Of a stretch of 43,155 nucleotides of DNA, positions 15,897 to 23,985 are shown piece by piece. This stretch comes from an uncultured Clostridia bacterium. GTDB lineage: Bacteria; Bacillota; Clostridia; Oscillospirales; QAKW01. Made by a program: the position numbers and the translations under genes. The first letter of the stretch is position 1; every line of letters begins with the position of its first letter. The stretch spans positions 1 to 43,155 of the forward strand of contig CANQVN010000004.1 of NCBI GenBank assembly GCA_947627315.1. Direction: 5' to 3'. A model generated the notes under the pieces. The model was not told where the DNA came from, did not search any database, and saw nothing but the letters and a program-made list of their open reading frames with translations.

Positions 15897-16211
15897 TCAC
15901 CGCAGTTTGACGGCGGTGCCGTAGGCTGTGACCTCGGCGGCGCTCTGCATAACGGAGGAGGACGTAAGCCTGATGCCGACGACAGCGTCCGCGCCGAGCG
16001 CTTCCGCCTGAGCGATCAGCCGCTCTATGGCAACCTTCCGCGCGTCGTCCAGCATTTCCGTATACCCCTTTATCTCGCCTCCGACAATGGTTTTCATGCC
16101 CGCCATAAAGTCCTTGCCGAAATGCTTGGACGTCACGACGCTGCCGGTGACCAGCCCGAGGTTCTGTTCTGTTTCTCTTCCGGGTATGCAATCTATAGTT
16201 GAAAGCAACAT
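15897..16211 (-). CDS. YbjQ/UPF0145 family protein
   Basis: A 104-residue protein of the YbjQ (PF01906, putative heavy-metal-binding) family, which forms pentamers. Typical segments are LGLVTGSVV, GGEIKGYTEML, ARKVAIERLIAQAEALGADAVVGIRL and EVTAYGTAVKL. Length is standard. The overlapping minus-strand frame at 15883-16191 is rejected. It starts 2 bases after the stop of the second ABC gene, so it is the last member of the marR-ABC-ABC operon. Its function is unknown; the linkage hints at a stress or detoxification setting. Confidence 0.9.
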   Translation of the reverse strand: MLLSTIDCIPGRETEQNLGLVTGSVVTSKHFGKDFMAGMKTIVGGEIKGYTEMLDDARKVAIERLIAQAEALGADAVVGIRLTSSSVMQSAAEVTAYGTAVKLR

Positions 16212-16213
16212 TT

Positions 16214-18100
16214 TTAATCCAGCTCCTTTTTACCTGTGTAAAGCTCGTAATATCTGCCCTTTTGCGTCAGCAGATCGTCGTGGTCGCCCCGCTCGATAAT
16301 CTCGCCGTGCTCCAGCACCATAATGGCGTTGGCGTTGCGGACGGTGGACAGCCTGTGCGCTATAACAAAGGTGGTGCGCTCCTTCATCAGTCTGTCCATG
16401 CCGTGCTCGATGTGCCGCTCGGTTCGCGTGTCGACCGAGCTTGTCGCCTCGTCCAGTACCAGTATCGGCGCTTTGGACAGCGCCGCGCGCGCTATGTTGA
16501 GCAGCTGCCGCTGCCCCTGCGACAGGTTCGCCCCGTCGCCCTCTATCACGGTGTTATATCCGTCCGACAGCCGCATGATAAAGCTGTGCGCGCTCGCTGT
16601 TTTCGCGGCGGCTATAACCTCGTCGTCCGTCGCGTCCAGCCTGCCGTAGCGTATGTTTTCCATAATCGTGCCGGAAAACAGGTGGGTGTCCTGAAGTACC
16701 ATCGTGATGCTGCGGCGCAGGTCGTCAAGCGGGTAGTCGCGCACGCTGACCCCGTCTATCGTAATCTCGCCCTCCTGTATGTCGTAAAACCGGTTGAGCA
16801 GGTTGGTAACGGTGGTCTTGCCCGCGCCTGTCGAGCCGACAAACGCTATTTTCTGCCCCGGCTTTGCGTAAAGTGAAATGTCCTTGAGTATCGTTTTGTT
16901 CGGATCGTAGCCAAAGGTGACGTGCTTCAGCTCGACGTACCCCTTCATACCCTCCGTTGACGCGGGAGAGGGGATATCGGCGGGCTCCGGCTCAAGGTCA
17001 AGTATCGTGAACACCCGCTCCGCGCCCGCCAGCGCGGAGAATATCGTCGCCATCTGCTGGGAGATGTTGTTTATCGGCATCGAAAAGTGACGCGCGAAGT
17101 TTACAAATACGGTAAGTCCGCCCGTGTCAAACCCGCGCAGCACACACAAAATCCCGCCGATGCCCGCCGCCAGCGAATAGCTTATCTGCGAGGTGTTGCC
17201 CATAATGGGACCCATCACGCCGCCCCAGAACTGCGCGCCTATCTGCTTTGAACGCAGATCCTCGTTGAGAAATGAAAACTCTTTTTCACAAATCTGCTCG
17301 TGGTTGAACACCTTGACGACCTTCTGCCCCGACACCGACTCCTCGATATAGCCGTTTACCGCGCCGAGCGCCTCCTGCTGCGCCGTGTAGTATTTCCGGC
17401 TGATTTTGGCTATCGCCGAGCCGCCGAAAATGAATATCGGTGCAAAAAACAGAGTGATGAGGGTGAGCCACACGTTGGTGCAAATCATCAGCGTCAGCGT
17501 GCCGACAAGCGTTATCGCGCCCGATATCAGCGAGACTACCGAGTTATCGAGCATAACGCCGATGTTGTCAACGTCGTTTGTAAACCGGCTCATCACCTCG
17601 CCCGTGCTGTTGGAGTCGAAAAAGCGCACCGGCAGCGACTGGATTTTTTCAAACAAATCGTTGCGTATTTTCTCAATCGCGCTCTGCGATACCAGTATCA
17701 TGCTGCGCTGCTGGCAGTAGGTGAAGGCGACGCCGACAAGGTATATCCCCAGCATGACAAAAATCATGGTTAAAAGATATCTCAGACGCTCCTCCATCGA
17801 CTTGCTGCCGTCGATAAGGTTGTTTATCACAGGTCTGAGTATGTACGACCCGCCGAGCGACGCCGCGGTGGAGCCGAGCATACATATCAGCGCGACGATA
17901 AGCCGCGTCTTATATACCGCGATGTAATGAAGCAGGCGCGACAGGGTGCGCTTCATATTTTTGGGTTTGCCGTGCGGATGCCCGCGCCGCCCGCCGCCCG
18001 GACCTCTGCCGGGACCGCCGCGCCGTGCCGGCGCGCCTGCAAGCGCGCTTGACGCGCCCTTGTATTGCTTTTTCAGCTCTTCAAGACTGCGTGCTCCCAT
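16214..18100 (-). CDS. Heterodimeric ABC exporter subunit with consensus ATPase site
   Basis: A 628-residue half-transporter. The first 50 residues are a Gly/Pro/Arg-rich cytoplasmic extension (RRGGPGRGPGGGRRG). Six transmembrane helices follow (about 60-340). The ATPase domain has Walker A VGSTGAGKTT, signature LSQGQRQLLN, Walker B ILVLDEATSS with the catalytic Glu, and AHRLST. In heterodimeric exporters of the TM287/288 and BmrCD type one partner has this Glu and the other an Asp, which matches this pair. The ATG at 18098-18100 is used because AGGAGG precedes it by 7 bases. It begins 2 bases after the partner gene ends. Confidence 0.92.
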   Translation of the reverse strand: MGARSLEELKKQYKGASSALAGAPARRGGPGRGPGGGRRGHPHGKPKNMKRTLSRLLHYIAVYKTRLIVALICMLGSTAASLGGSYILRPVINNLIDGSKSMEERLRYLLTMIFVMLGIYLVGVAFTYCQQRSMILVSQSAIEKIRNDLFEKIQSLPVRFFDSNSTGEVMSRFTNDVDNIGVMLDNSVVSLISGAITLVGTLTLMICTNVWLTLITLFFAPIFIFGGSAIAKISRKYYTAQQEALGAVNGYIEESVSGQKVVKVFNHEQICEKEFSFLNEDLRSKQIGAQFWGGVMGPIMGNTSQISYSLAAGIGGILCVLRGFDTGGLTVFVNFARHFSMPINNISQQMATIFSALAGAERVFTILDLEPEPADIPSPASTEGMKGYVELKHVTFGYDPNKTILKDISLYAKPGQKIAFVGSTGAGKTTVTNLLNRFYDIQEGEITIDGVSVRDYPLDDLRRSITMVLQDTHLFSGTIMENIRYGRLDATDDEVIAAAKTASAHSFIMRLSDGYNTVIEGDGANLSQGQRQLLNIARAALSKAPILVLDEATSSVDTRTERHIEHGMDRLMKERTTFVIAHRLSTVRNANAIMVLEHGEIIERGDHDDLLTQKGRYYELYTGKKELD

Positions 18101-18102
18101 GC

Positions 18103-19833
18103 TCACGCCTCCTTTCTGTCGTTTTGTGAATAGTATATCTCCTGATATTCTTTGTTGCTTTCCAAAAGCTCGGCGTGCGAACCGATACCCGTTATCTGTC
18201 CGTCGTCCATAACGACTATCACGTCCGCGTCCGCAACGGAGGATATCCGCTGTGCGATGATTATCTTTGTCGAATCCGCAAGCTCGTTTTTGAAGGCGCG
18301 GCGGATGTTTGCCTCGGTCGCCGTGTCGACCGCGCTTGTCGAGTCGTCAAGAATGAGTATTTTCGGCTTTTTAAGAAGCGCGCGGGCTATACACAGCCTC
18401 TGCTTCTGCCCGCCCGACACGTTCGTGCCGCCTTGGTCAAGCTCTGTCTTATACCCGTCCGTAAAGCTGTCGATAAAGATGTCCGCCTGCGCGCTGCGGC
18501 ATGCCGCCCTGACCTCCTCGTCCGTAGCGTCGCTGTCGCCCCAGCGCAGATTGTCCTCAATAGTGCCGGAAAACAGCACGTTTTTCTGTAATACCATGCC
18601 GACGCCCTCGCGCAGGTTATGCAGGCTGTAATCGCGCACGTTCACGCCGTCTATCAAAACCTCGCCCTCGTCCGTGTCGTACAGCCGCGGTATCAGCGAC
18701 ACAAGCGTCGTTTTGCCGCAGCCTGTCGAGCCGATTATGCCGACGGTCTGCCCCGGCTCTATTGTCAGATTTATGTTATTCAACACCTTGCTTTCGCTGT
18801 TTTTGTAGTAGCGAAAGCCCACGTTTTTAAATTCTATTCTGCCGTCCTTGACGGTGAGCGTTTTATGCGCGGCGTTATCGTCGCTTATGTCCGTTTTTTC
18901 GTCAAGCACCGCCGAAATACGCTTTGCGGACGCCATCGCGCGGGATGAGAACATAAACAGCATTGTAACCATGACAAGCGACATAAGTATCTGGGTTATG
19001 TATGTGATAAACGCGATAAGGTCGCCGTCCAGCATCGCGCCGTTCATAACCATCCTGCCGCCCAGCCACAGCACAGCGACGGTGGTGAGATTCATAAGCA
19101 GCGTCATTACCGGCTGCATACATATCATAACGAACATCGCGGAAAGCCCCGCGTTTTTGAGGTCGCCGTTTGATTTTCTGAACTTTGCTATCTCAAAATC
19201 CTGCCGTACAAACGACTTTACCACCCGCACGTTTGTTATGTTTTCCTGAATGTTGGAGTTGAGCTTATCTACCTTTTCCTGCATTACGCCAAACCGCGGA
19301 AAGCCGGTGCGGATAATGAACAGCATCACAACTACAAGTATCGGTATCGCCACCGCAAGCACGGTCGCAAGCGACGGGCGCAGCATTATCGCCATAATAA
19401 GCGCGCCTATCAGCATGCCGGGCGAGCGCAGGAACATTCGCAGCAGCATATTCACAAAATTCTGCATCTGCGTTATGTCGTTTGTAAGCCGGGTTACAAG
19501 CGAGCCTGTCGAAAACTTGTCGATGTTTGCAAAGGAAAAGCTTTGTATTTTCGCAAACACGTCCCGCCGCAGGTCGGTTGCAAAGTTGACCGAGGCTTTC
19601 GCGCCGAAGTACGCCCCGCCGACGCCGCCCGCCATCATAAGCAGCGCGGTAAGCACCATAAGCGCGCACGTTCCGACTATACTGTGCCAGTCTCCCTTGT
19701 TTACGCCGTCTGTTATGATGATTGACAGAAACCGCGGCATAAGCACCTCGCCTATAACCTCTACGATCATGCAGAGCGGTCCCAATATGAAAAACAGCTT
19801 ATACGGCTTTACATATTTCATCCATCGTCTCAT
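18103..19833 (-). CDS. Heterodimeric ABC exporter subunit with degenerate ATPase site
   Basis: A 576-residue half-transporter. Six transmembrane helices fill the first 300 residues, and the nucleotide-binding domain has Walker A IGSTGCGKTT, signature VSGGQKQRLC, and Walker B ILILDDSTSA. The residue after the Walker B Asp is Asp instead of the catalytic Glu, as in TM287 and BmrC, marking the non-hydrolysing site of an asymmetric exporter. The switch region reads AQRISS, so the usual His of the H-loop is Gln. Likely cargo is a drug or hydrophobic peptide, suggested by the MarR control. Its ATG overlaps the marR stop by 4 bases. Confidence 0.92.
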   Translation of the reverse strand: MRRWMKYVKPYKLFFILGPLCMIVEVIGEVLMPRFLSIIITDGVNKGDWHSIVGTCALMVLTALLMMAGGVGGAYFGAKASVNFATDLRRDVFAKIQSFSFANIDKFSTGSLVTRLTNDITQMQNFVNMLLRMFLRSPGMLIGALIMAIMLRPSLATVLAVAIPILVVVMLFIIRTGFPRFGVMQEKVDKLNSNIQENITNVRVVKSFVRQDFEIAKFRKSNGDLKNAGLSAMFVMICMQPVMTLLMNLTTVAVLWLGGRMVMNGAMLDGDLIAFITYITQILMSLVMVTMLFMFSSRAMASAKRISAVLDEKTDISDDNAAHKTLTVKDGRIEFKNVGFRYYKNSESKVLNNINLTIEPGQTVGIIGSTGCGKTTLVSLIPRLYDTDEGEVLIDGVNVRDYSLHNLREGVGMVLQKNVLFSGTIEDNLRWGDSDATDEEVRAACRSAQADIFIDSFTDGYKTELDQGGTNVSGGQKQRLCIARALLKKPKILILDDSTSAVDTATEANIRRAFKNELADSTKIIIAQRISSVADADVIVVMDDGQITGIGSHAELLESNKEYQEIYYSQNDRKEA

Positions 19834-20282
19834 ATTCTGCTATCTTGCTCCTTGTCTGTAAGATTGTCTTTCATTCGTTCAAGCATTGCGGCAAGCTCCG
19901 CAAGCTCGCTGTCGTCAAATCCGTAAAACATCCGTTTGTCCGTCGAGCGGAAAATGTCCTTGGAACGCCTTACCGTGTCCTTGCCCTTTTCAGTGAGCAG
20001 GATACTGTTTTTCCGAAGGTCGGTTTCCGACTGCCCGCGACGGATATATCCGCCGTTTTCCAGCTTGTTTAGCGTCACCGCCACCGCGGCGGGGGACACG
20101 TTAAAAGCGCCCGCCAGCTCGTTTTGCGACGGCGTTATCTCCTTGTCCGACAGATACATCAGCATCTTGTGCTGGGTGTGGTGAATGCCGAGCGGCTCAA
20201 GCTGCTTTTCATACTGCCTGCGGTGCTGGCGTATCGTGCAAATCATAAGGTGAAGCATATCGGCATATTTGTCCCTTTTCAT
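19830..20282 (-). CDS. MarR-family transcriptional regulator
   Basis: A 150-residue winged-helix dimeric regulator. The HTH lies around NELAGAFNVSPAAVAVTLNKLENGGYI, and the wing is RRGQSETDLRKNSILLTEKG. Flanking helices carry the ligand pocket. The ATG opening MKRDKYADM is preferred because GAGG lies 7 bases upstream; the longer frame would start inside the operator. It is the first gene of its operon and should autorepress it: a perfect TTAAC-GT-GTTAA dyad lies between the promoter and the gene. Binding of a substrate of the downstream exporter would relieve repression, as in other marR-exporter operons. Confidence 0.9.
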   Translation of the reverse strand: MKRDKYADMLHLMICTIRQHRRQYEKQLEPLGIHHTQHKMLMYLSDKEITPSQNELAGAFNVSPAAVAVTLNKLENGGYIRRGQSETDLRKNSILLTEKGKDTVRRSKDIFRSTDKRMFYGFDDSELAELAAMLERMKDNLTDKEQDSRI

Positions 20283-20305
20283 TGCATCCTCACTTTCAAA
20301 AAACG

Positions 20306-20317
20306 TTAACGTGTTAA
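20306..20317. promoter_or_regulatory. Operator dyad of the MarR regulator
   Basis: TTAAC-GT-GTTAA is a perfect inverted repeat starting about 7 bases after the predicted transcription start of marR, placed to block elongation or open-complex formation. Confidence 0.65.
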
Positions 20318-20330
20318 ACAAACATTACTT

Positions 20331-20358
20331 ATTATAGCACCTGAAAATAATATGTCAA
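20331..20358 (-). promoter_or_regulatory. Promoter of the marR-ABC-ABC-ybjQ operon
   Basis: On the minus strand a perfect TTGACA (20353-20358) and a perfect TATAAT (20331-20336) are separated by 16 bases. Such a strong promoter fits an operon normally held off by a repressor. Confidence 0.85.
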
Positions 20359-20385
20359 TAGTATTTTTTCACTTTTAAAAAATAA

Positions 20386-20414
20386 AATATCCCATCATCA
20401 TCGGGATTTTTTTG
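20386..20414. terminator. Terminator-like hairpin between divergent promoters
   Basis: ATCCC (20389-20393) and GGGAT (20403-20407) form a stem extended by A-T pairs, followed by seven T residues; the minus strand is also T-rich. It lies between the divergent marR and cysK promoters, where no transcript is expected to end, so it may insulate them. Confidence 0.45.
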
Positions 20415-20433
20415 AAAAAAATGAAATTTATTA

Positions 20434-20461
20434 TTGACAAACCGAAAAAAGCGTGTATAAT
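20434..20461 (+). promoter_or_regulatory. Promoter of cysK
   Basis: TTGACA (20434-20439), 16 bases, TATAAT (20456-20461). Predicted start near 20468 gives a leader of about 73 bases. Confidence 0.85.
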
Positions 20462-20465
20462 AAAA

Positions 20466-20520
20466 CATATAAAACAGATAGGAATTAGGGTAATGCCTTT
20501 TTCCCGGGGCGTTTTATATG
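20466..20520 (+). promoter_or_regulatory. Structured leader of cysK
   Basis: CATATAAAAC (20466-20475) and GTTTTATATG (20511-20520) are a perfect 10-bp inverted repeat enclosing 35 bases that include GGAATTAGGG, TAATGCC and CCCGGGGC. It starts at the predicted +1 and ends 6 bases before the AAGGAG ribosome site, so folding could control translation. It does not match the S-box, T-box or other sulfur-related riboswitches as I know them. Confidence 0.5.
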
Positions 20521-20540
20521 ATAAATAAGGAGTGATTTTT

Positions 20541-21473
20541 ATGTCTGAAATCTACGGTTCGGCTGACAGCCTTATAGGCAAAACCCCGCTTTTGGAGCTT
20601 GCCCACATCGAAAAGGAGCTTGACCTTAAAGCGAGGCTTGTCGCAAAGCTGGAGTATTTCAACCCGGCGGGTTCCGTCAAGGACAGGATAGCCAAAGCAA
20701 TGATAGACGACGCGGAAAAAAGCGGAAAGCTGAAGCCCGGCTCGGTTATAATCGAGCCCACCTCCGGCAACACGGGGATAGGGCTTGCGTCCGTCGCCGC
20801 GGCGCGCGGGTACAGGATAATTGTCGTTATGCCGGAGACCATGTCGGTCGAGCGCAGGCAGCTTATGAAGGCATACGGCGCGGAGATTGAGCTTACCGAC
20901 GGCGCGAGCGGTATGAAGGGCGCGATAGCGCGGGCAAACGAGCTTGCCTCCGCCTTAGAGAACAGCTTTATCCCCGGGCAGTTTGTAAACCCCGCCAATC
21001 CGCAGATTCACTTTGAGACGACAGGACCCGAGATATATAACGATACCGACGGCAAGGTGGACGTATTTGTCGCGGGTGTCGGCACCGGCGGCACGATAAC
21101 GGGCGTCGGCAAATATCTGAAAAGCAAAAATCCCGATATCAGGGTCGTCGCGGTCGAGCCGGAGTCGTCGCCCGTGCTTTCAAAAGGCACGGCGGGACCG
21201 CATAAGATACAGGGCATCGGCGCGGGCTTTGTGCCGGAGGTTCTTGATACCGGAGTTTACGATGAGATTATCCCCGTTTCAAATGAAAATGCGTTTGCCA
21301 CCGGTAAGCTTATAGGCAGAAAAGAGGGCGTGCTTGTCGGCATATCGTCGGGCGCCGCGGTATATGCGGGCGTTCAGCTTGCAAAAAGACCTGAAAACGC
21401 GGGCAAGACGATAGTCGTTTTGCTGCCGGACACGGGCGACAGATATCTGTCTACGCCGATGTTTGAGGATTGA
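20541..21473 (+). CDS. cysK: Cysteine synthase (O-acetylserine sulfhydrylase)
   Basis: A 310-residue PLP enzyme making cysteine from O-acetylserine and sulfide. The PLP lysine is Lys47 in NPAGSVKDR. The substrate loop [10 protein letters not shown] follows, then the phosphate-binding glycine loop [12 protein letters not shown] and the C-terminal [12 protein letters not shown]. All core motifs and length are those of CysK. The start follows AAGGAG by 8 bases. A strong promoter and structured leader lie upstream, and an ECF transporter gene starts 9 bases downstream, so the two are probably one transcript. Confidence 0.96.
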   Translation: MSEIYGSADSLIGKTPLLELAHIEKELDLKARLVAKLEYFNPAGSVKDRIAKAMIDDAEKSGKLKPGSVIIEPTSGNTGIGLASVAAARGYRIIVVMPETMSVERRQLMKAYGAEIELTDGASGMKGAIARANELASALENSFIPGQFVNPANPQIHFETTGPEIYNDTDGKVDVFVAGVGTGGTITGVGKYLKSKNPDIRVVAVEPESSPVLSKGTAGPHKIQGIGAGFVPEVLDTGVYDEIIPVSNENAFATGKLIGRKEGVLVGISSGAAVYAGVQLAKRPENAGKTIVVLLPDTGDRYLSTPMFED

Positions 21474-21482
21474 TTTATAATT

Positions 21483-22007
21483 ATGAAAAAAGAAAATTTT
21501 GTAAGGCTGACTTTCGCGGCGCTGTTTGCCGCGCTCGTGTTTGTAGGCACGGTGTGTATCACGGTGCCGCTGCCGTTCGGGTATTTTAACCTCGGCGACG
21601 GGTTTTTGCTGATTGCCGCGTGGGTTGTCGGCGGCGCGTATGCCGCCGTCGCCGCCGGCGCTGGCGCAGCGATAGCCGACCTTATGCTTGCCCCCATCTA
21701 CGCACCTGCGACTGTTGTCATAAAGGTGATAATGGTGGTTTTGGCTATAGTTATTTCAAAAGCGATAATCAAGGCGGCGCCGTCGCTTAGCATTGTGGGA
21801 TACGGCGTGAGCGCCGTTGTGGCGGAGCTTTTTATGGTTGCGGGCTATTATGTCTATGAGTCGGCGCTGTATGGCTTTGTCCCGGCGCTTGCCTCTGTCA
21901 CGGGCAACCTTTTGCAGGGCGCGGCGGCGACGGCTATAAGTGTTGTCGTGATATCTATTCTTTCCTCGTCGGGCATATTAAAACGCCTGCCGTTTAATAA
22001 AAAGTAG
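21483..22007 (+). CDS. ECF transporter S component (substrate-binding membrane subunit)
   Basis: A 174-residue membrane protein with about six helices and the S-component opening KKENFVRLTFAALFAALVFVG. PLPFGYFNLGDGFLLIAAWVVGG is the loop and helix that recognise substrate and dock to the EcfT-EcfAA' module. That energy module is not in the window, so this is a group II ECF system sharing a common module. Co-transcription with cysK suggests a sulfur compound or a cofactor such as a PLP precursor, but this is guilt by association only. The ribosome site before the ATG is weak (GAGGATT), suggesting coupling to cysK. Confidence 0.82.
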   Translation: MKKENFVRLTFAALFAALVFVGTVCITVPLPFGYFNLGDGFLLIAAWVVGGAYAAVAAGAGAAIADLMLAPIYAPATVVIKVIMVVLAIVISKAIIKAAPSLSIVGYGVSAVVAELFMVAGYYVYESALYGFVPALASVTGNLLQGAAATAISVVVISILSSSGILKRLPFNKK

Positions 22008-22011
22008 GCGG

Positions 22012-22446
22012 CTATATTACATAGTTATCCTGAGATTGGCGCGCGCTGTCAAGCAGATCCTGCAGCGTTATTCCGTCCAAATACTCGCAGATAACCTTGT
22101 AAAGCCCTTTCCACATCGGCAGCGTGGCGCACTCGCCCGCGCGCTCGCAGCCGGCGGGCGTCTCGTCGAGGCAGGCGACGGGCGCAAGACTTCCCTCTGT
22201 CAGCCTTAAAATCTGACCGACGGTATATTTTGACGGCGGCTTTGCCAGCATATACCCGCCCTGAAACCCGCGGTTTGTCTTTAATATGTCTGAGCTGTTG
22301 AGAATTGGGACTATCTGTTCAAGATATTTTTTGGAAATGCCCTGTCGCTCGGCGATATCCTTGAGCGACACATATTCCGTCCCGCGGTGCTGGGCGAGGT
22401 CAACAAGCATGCGCAGCGCGTATCTTCCTTTGGTGGATATTTTCAT
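22012..22446 (-). CDS. Rrf2-family transcriptional regulator (IscR/CymR-like)
   Basis: A 144-residue regulator. MKISTKGRYALRMLVDLA is the family opening. The winged HTH lies at about 25-65 (SLKDIAERQGISKKYLEQI) and the wing is GFQGGYMLAKPPSKYTV. Three cysteines (Cys92, Cys100, Cys106) fall where IscR holds its [2Fe-2S] cluster (Cys92, 98, 104), with a longer first spacing. The protein may thus sense Fe-S status or, by neighbourhood, act like CymR on cysteine metabolism together with CysK. The conserved start is used rather than the in-frame GTG 12 bases earlier. It is divergent from metY, with a dyad spanning both promoters. Confidence 0.9.
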   Translation of the reverse strand: MKISTKGRYALRMLVDLAQHRGTEYVSLKDIAERQGISKKYLEQIVPILNSSDILKTNRGFQGGYMLAKPPSKYTVGQILRLTEGSLAPVACLDETPAGCERAGECATLPMWKGLYKVICEYLDGITLQDLLDSARQSQDNYVI

Positions 22447-22474
22447 GGTAAAGCACACTCCGTATCTTTTTTAA

Positions 22475-22497
22475 CGTCATTATACCATTTAATGACG
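22475..22497. promoter_or_regulatory. Operator dyad over divergent rrf2 and metY promoters
   Basis: CGTCATT (22475-22481) and AATGACG (22491-22497) are perfect inverted repeats 9 bases apart, within the size range of Rrf2 sites. The dyad covers the rrf2 -10 and the metY -35. Confidence 0.65.
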
Positions 22498-22507
22498 CTG
22501 TGTTCAA
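22479..22507 (-). promoter_or_regulatory. Promoter of the Rrf2 regulator
   Basis: On the minus strand TTGAAC (22502-22507), 17 bases, TATAAT (22479-22484). Confidence 0.75.
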
Positions 22508-22520
22508 GTATTTTTACAAT
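22492..22520 (+). promoter_or_regulatory. Probable promoter of metY
   Basis: ATGACG (22492-22497), 17 bases, TACAAT (22515-22520). The weak -35 lies inside the dyad. A leader hairpin ATCCGAT/ATCGGAT (22523-22529 and 22537-22543) starts almost at the predicted +1. Confidence 0.5.
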
Positions 22521-22568
22521 AAATCCGATAGGAAACATCGGATATAAAACAAAAGAAGGGAAAAACCA

Positions 22569-23852
22569 ATGTCTGAATATAAATTTGAAACGCTTCAAGT
22601 ACACGCGGGGCAGGAGAGTCCCGACCCTGCGACAGACGCGCGCGCCGTCCCGATTTACGCGACGACCTCGTATGTTTTTAAAAACTCGGCTCAGGCGGCG
22701 GGCAGGTTCGGGCTTACCGAAGACGGAAATATTTACAGCCGCCTTATGAACCCCACGTCCGACGTGTTTGAAAAGCGCATCGCGTCATTGGAGGGCGGCG
22801 CGGCGGCACTTGCGACCGCCTCCGGCTCTGCGGCGATAACCTACGCCGTGCAGAACATAGCTCTCGCGGGCGACCATATAGTATCGTCCACAAACCTGTA
22901 CGGCGGCACATATAACCTATTTGCAAACACACTCAAAGACCAGGGGATAACGACCGACTTTGTTGACCCGTCCGACCCCCAAAACTTTGAAAAGGCGATA
23001 AAGCCGAACACCAAGCTGATTTACGCCGAGACGCTGGGCAACCCCAATTCGGACGTTGTCGACCTTGAGGCAATATCGGAAATTGCGCATAAGCACGGCA
23101 TTCCGCTTATCGTTGACAACACCTTTGCGACCCCCTATCTGCTCCGTCCTATCGAGCACGGCGCGGATATCGTCGTCCACTCCGCCACCAAGTTTATCGG
23201 AGGACACGGCACGGTAATGGGCGGCGTTGTCATAGACTCGGGCAGGTTCGATTGGGGAAAAAGCGGGAAATTCCCGGGGCTTTCTCAGCCAAACCCGTCC
23301 TATCACGGCGTTGTGTTTACAAAGGCGTGCGGCAACATCGCATATATTATGAAGCTGCGCACGACGCTGATGCGCGACCAGGGCGCGACCATTTCGCCCT
23401 TCAACTCGTTTTTGCTGCTGCAAGGGCTGGAGACGCTGTCGCTTCGCGTTGAAAGGCACGTTCAAAACGCGCTGCGCGTTGTGGATTTTCTCAAATCCCA
23501 CCCGCAGGTCGAGCGGGTAAACCACCCCTCGCTTGCAAAGGGCAGGGCAAAGGAGCTGTATGACAGCTATTTTAAAAACGGCGCGGCGTCAATATTCACC
23601 TTTGAGATAAAAGGCGACGCCGAAAAGGCGAAAAAATTCACCGAGAGCCTGCGTCTGTTCTCACTGCTTGCCAACGTGGCGGACGTCAAATCGCTTGTGA
23701 TACACCCCGCCTCCACTACCCACTCTCAGATGACCGAAAGCGAGCTTTTGACAAGCGGGATAAAGCCGAACACCGTCCGGCTTTCGATAGGAACCGAGCA
23801 TATCGACGATATTATTGCCGACCTTGTCCACGGCTTTGAAGCGGTAAAATAA
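22569..23852 (+). CDS. metY: O-acetylhomoserine sulfhydrylase
   Basis: A 427-residue Cys/Met-metabolism PLP enzyme that makes homocysteine from O-acetylhomoserine and sulfide. The opening [24 protein letters not shown] and the length above 420 separate MetY from the shorter MetB/MetC (about 380). The PLP lysine is Lys208 in [12 protein letters not shown]. The C-terminal [21 protein letters not shown] and [12 protein letters not shown] complete the fold. GAAGGG lies 9 bases before the ATG. It is divergent from the Rrf2 gene and ends in its own terminator, so it is monocistronic. It feeds MetH, encoded 1.6 kb downstream. Confidence 0.95.
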   Translation: MSEYKFETLQVHAGQESPDPATDARAVPIYATTSYVFKNSAQAAGRFGLTEDGNIYSRLMNPTSDVFEKRIASLEGGAAALATASGSAAITYAVQNIALAGDHIVSSTNLYGGTYNLFANTLKDQGITTDFVDPSDPQNFEKAIKPNTKLIYAETLGNPNSDVVDLEAISEIAHKHGIPLIVDNTFATPYLLRPIEHGADIVVHSATKFIGGHGTVMGGVVIDSGRFDWGKSGKFPGLSQPNPSYHGVVFTKACGNIAYIMKLRTTLMRDQGATISPFNSFLLLQGLETLSLRVERHVQNALRVVDFLKSHPQVERVNHPSLAKGRAKELYDSYFKNGAASIFTFEIKGDAEKAKKFTESLRLFSLLANVADVKSLVIHPASTTHSQMTESELLTSGIKPNTVRLSIGTEHIDDIIADLVHGFEAVK

Positions 23853-23892
23853 CCCGCCCCACGCGACATACGCCATGCCGGAAACCCCAAAC

Positions 23893-23925
23893 AAAAGCGA
23901 GGGAATAAAACTCCCTCGCTTTTAC
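23893..23925 (+). terminator. Terminator after metY
   Basis: AAAAGCGAGGGA-ATAAAAC-TCCCTCGCTTTTACTT. The metF promoter follows immediately. Confidence 0.93.
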
Positions 23926-23954
23926 TTGATTTATATAACCGTTGATGGTATAAT
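23926..23954 (+). promoter_or_regulatory. Promoter of the metF-reactivase-metH operon
   Basis: TTGATT (23926-23931), 17 bases, TATAAT (23949-23954) with an extended TGG before it. Confidence 0.8.
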
Positions 23955-23985
23955 AGACCGGTAATTTCCCGAAAGGTAAAAGTAT

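Noticed and set aside
15883-16191. 102-codon minus-strand frame
   Set aside because: Overlaps ybjQ in another frame and has no family features, whereas the ybjQ frame matches its family end to end.
22498-22568. SAM riboswitch (S-box) or T-box before metY, and likewise before metF
   Set aside because: Leaders of about 50 and 30 bases are too short, and no conserved cores are seen; only a simple hairpin at metY.
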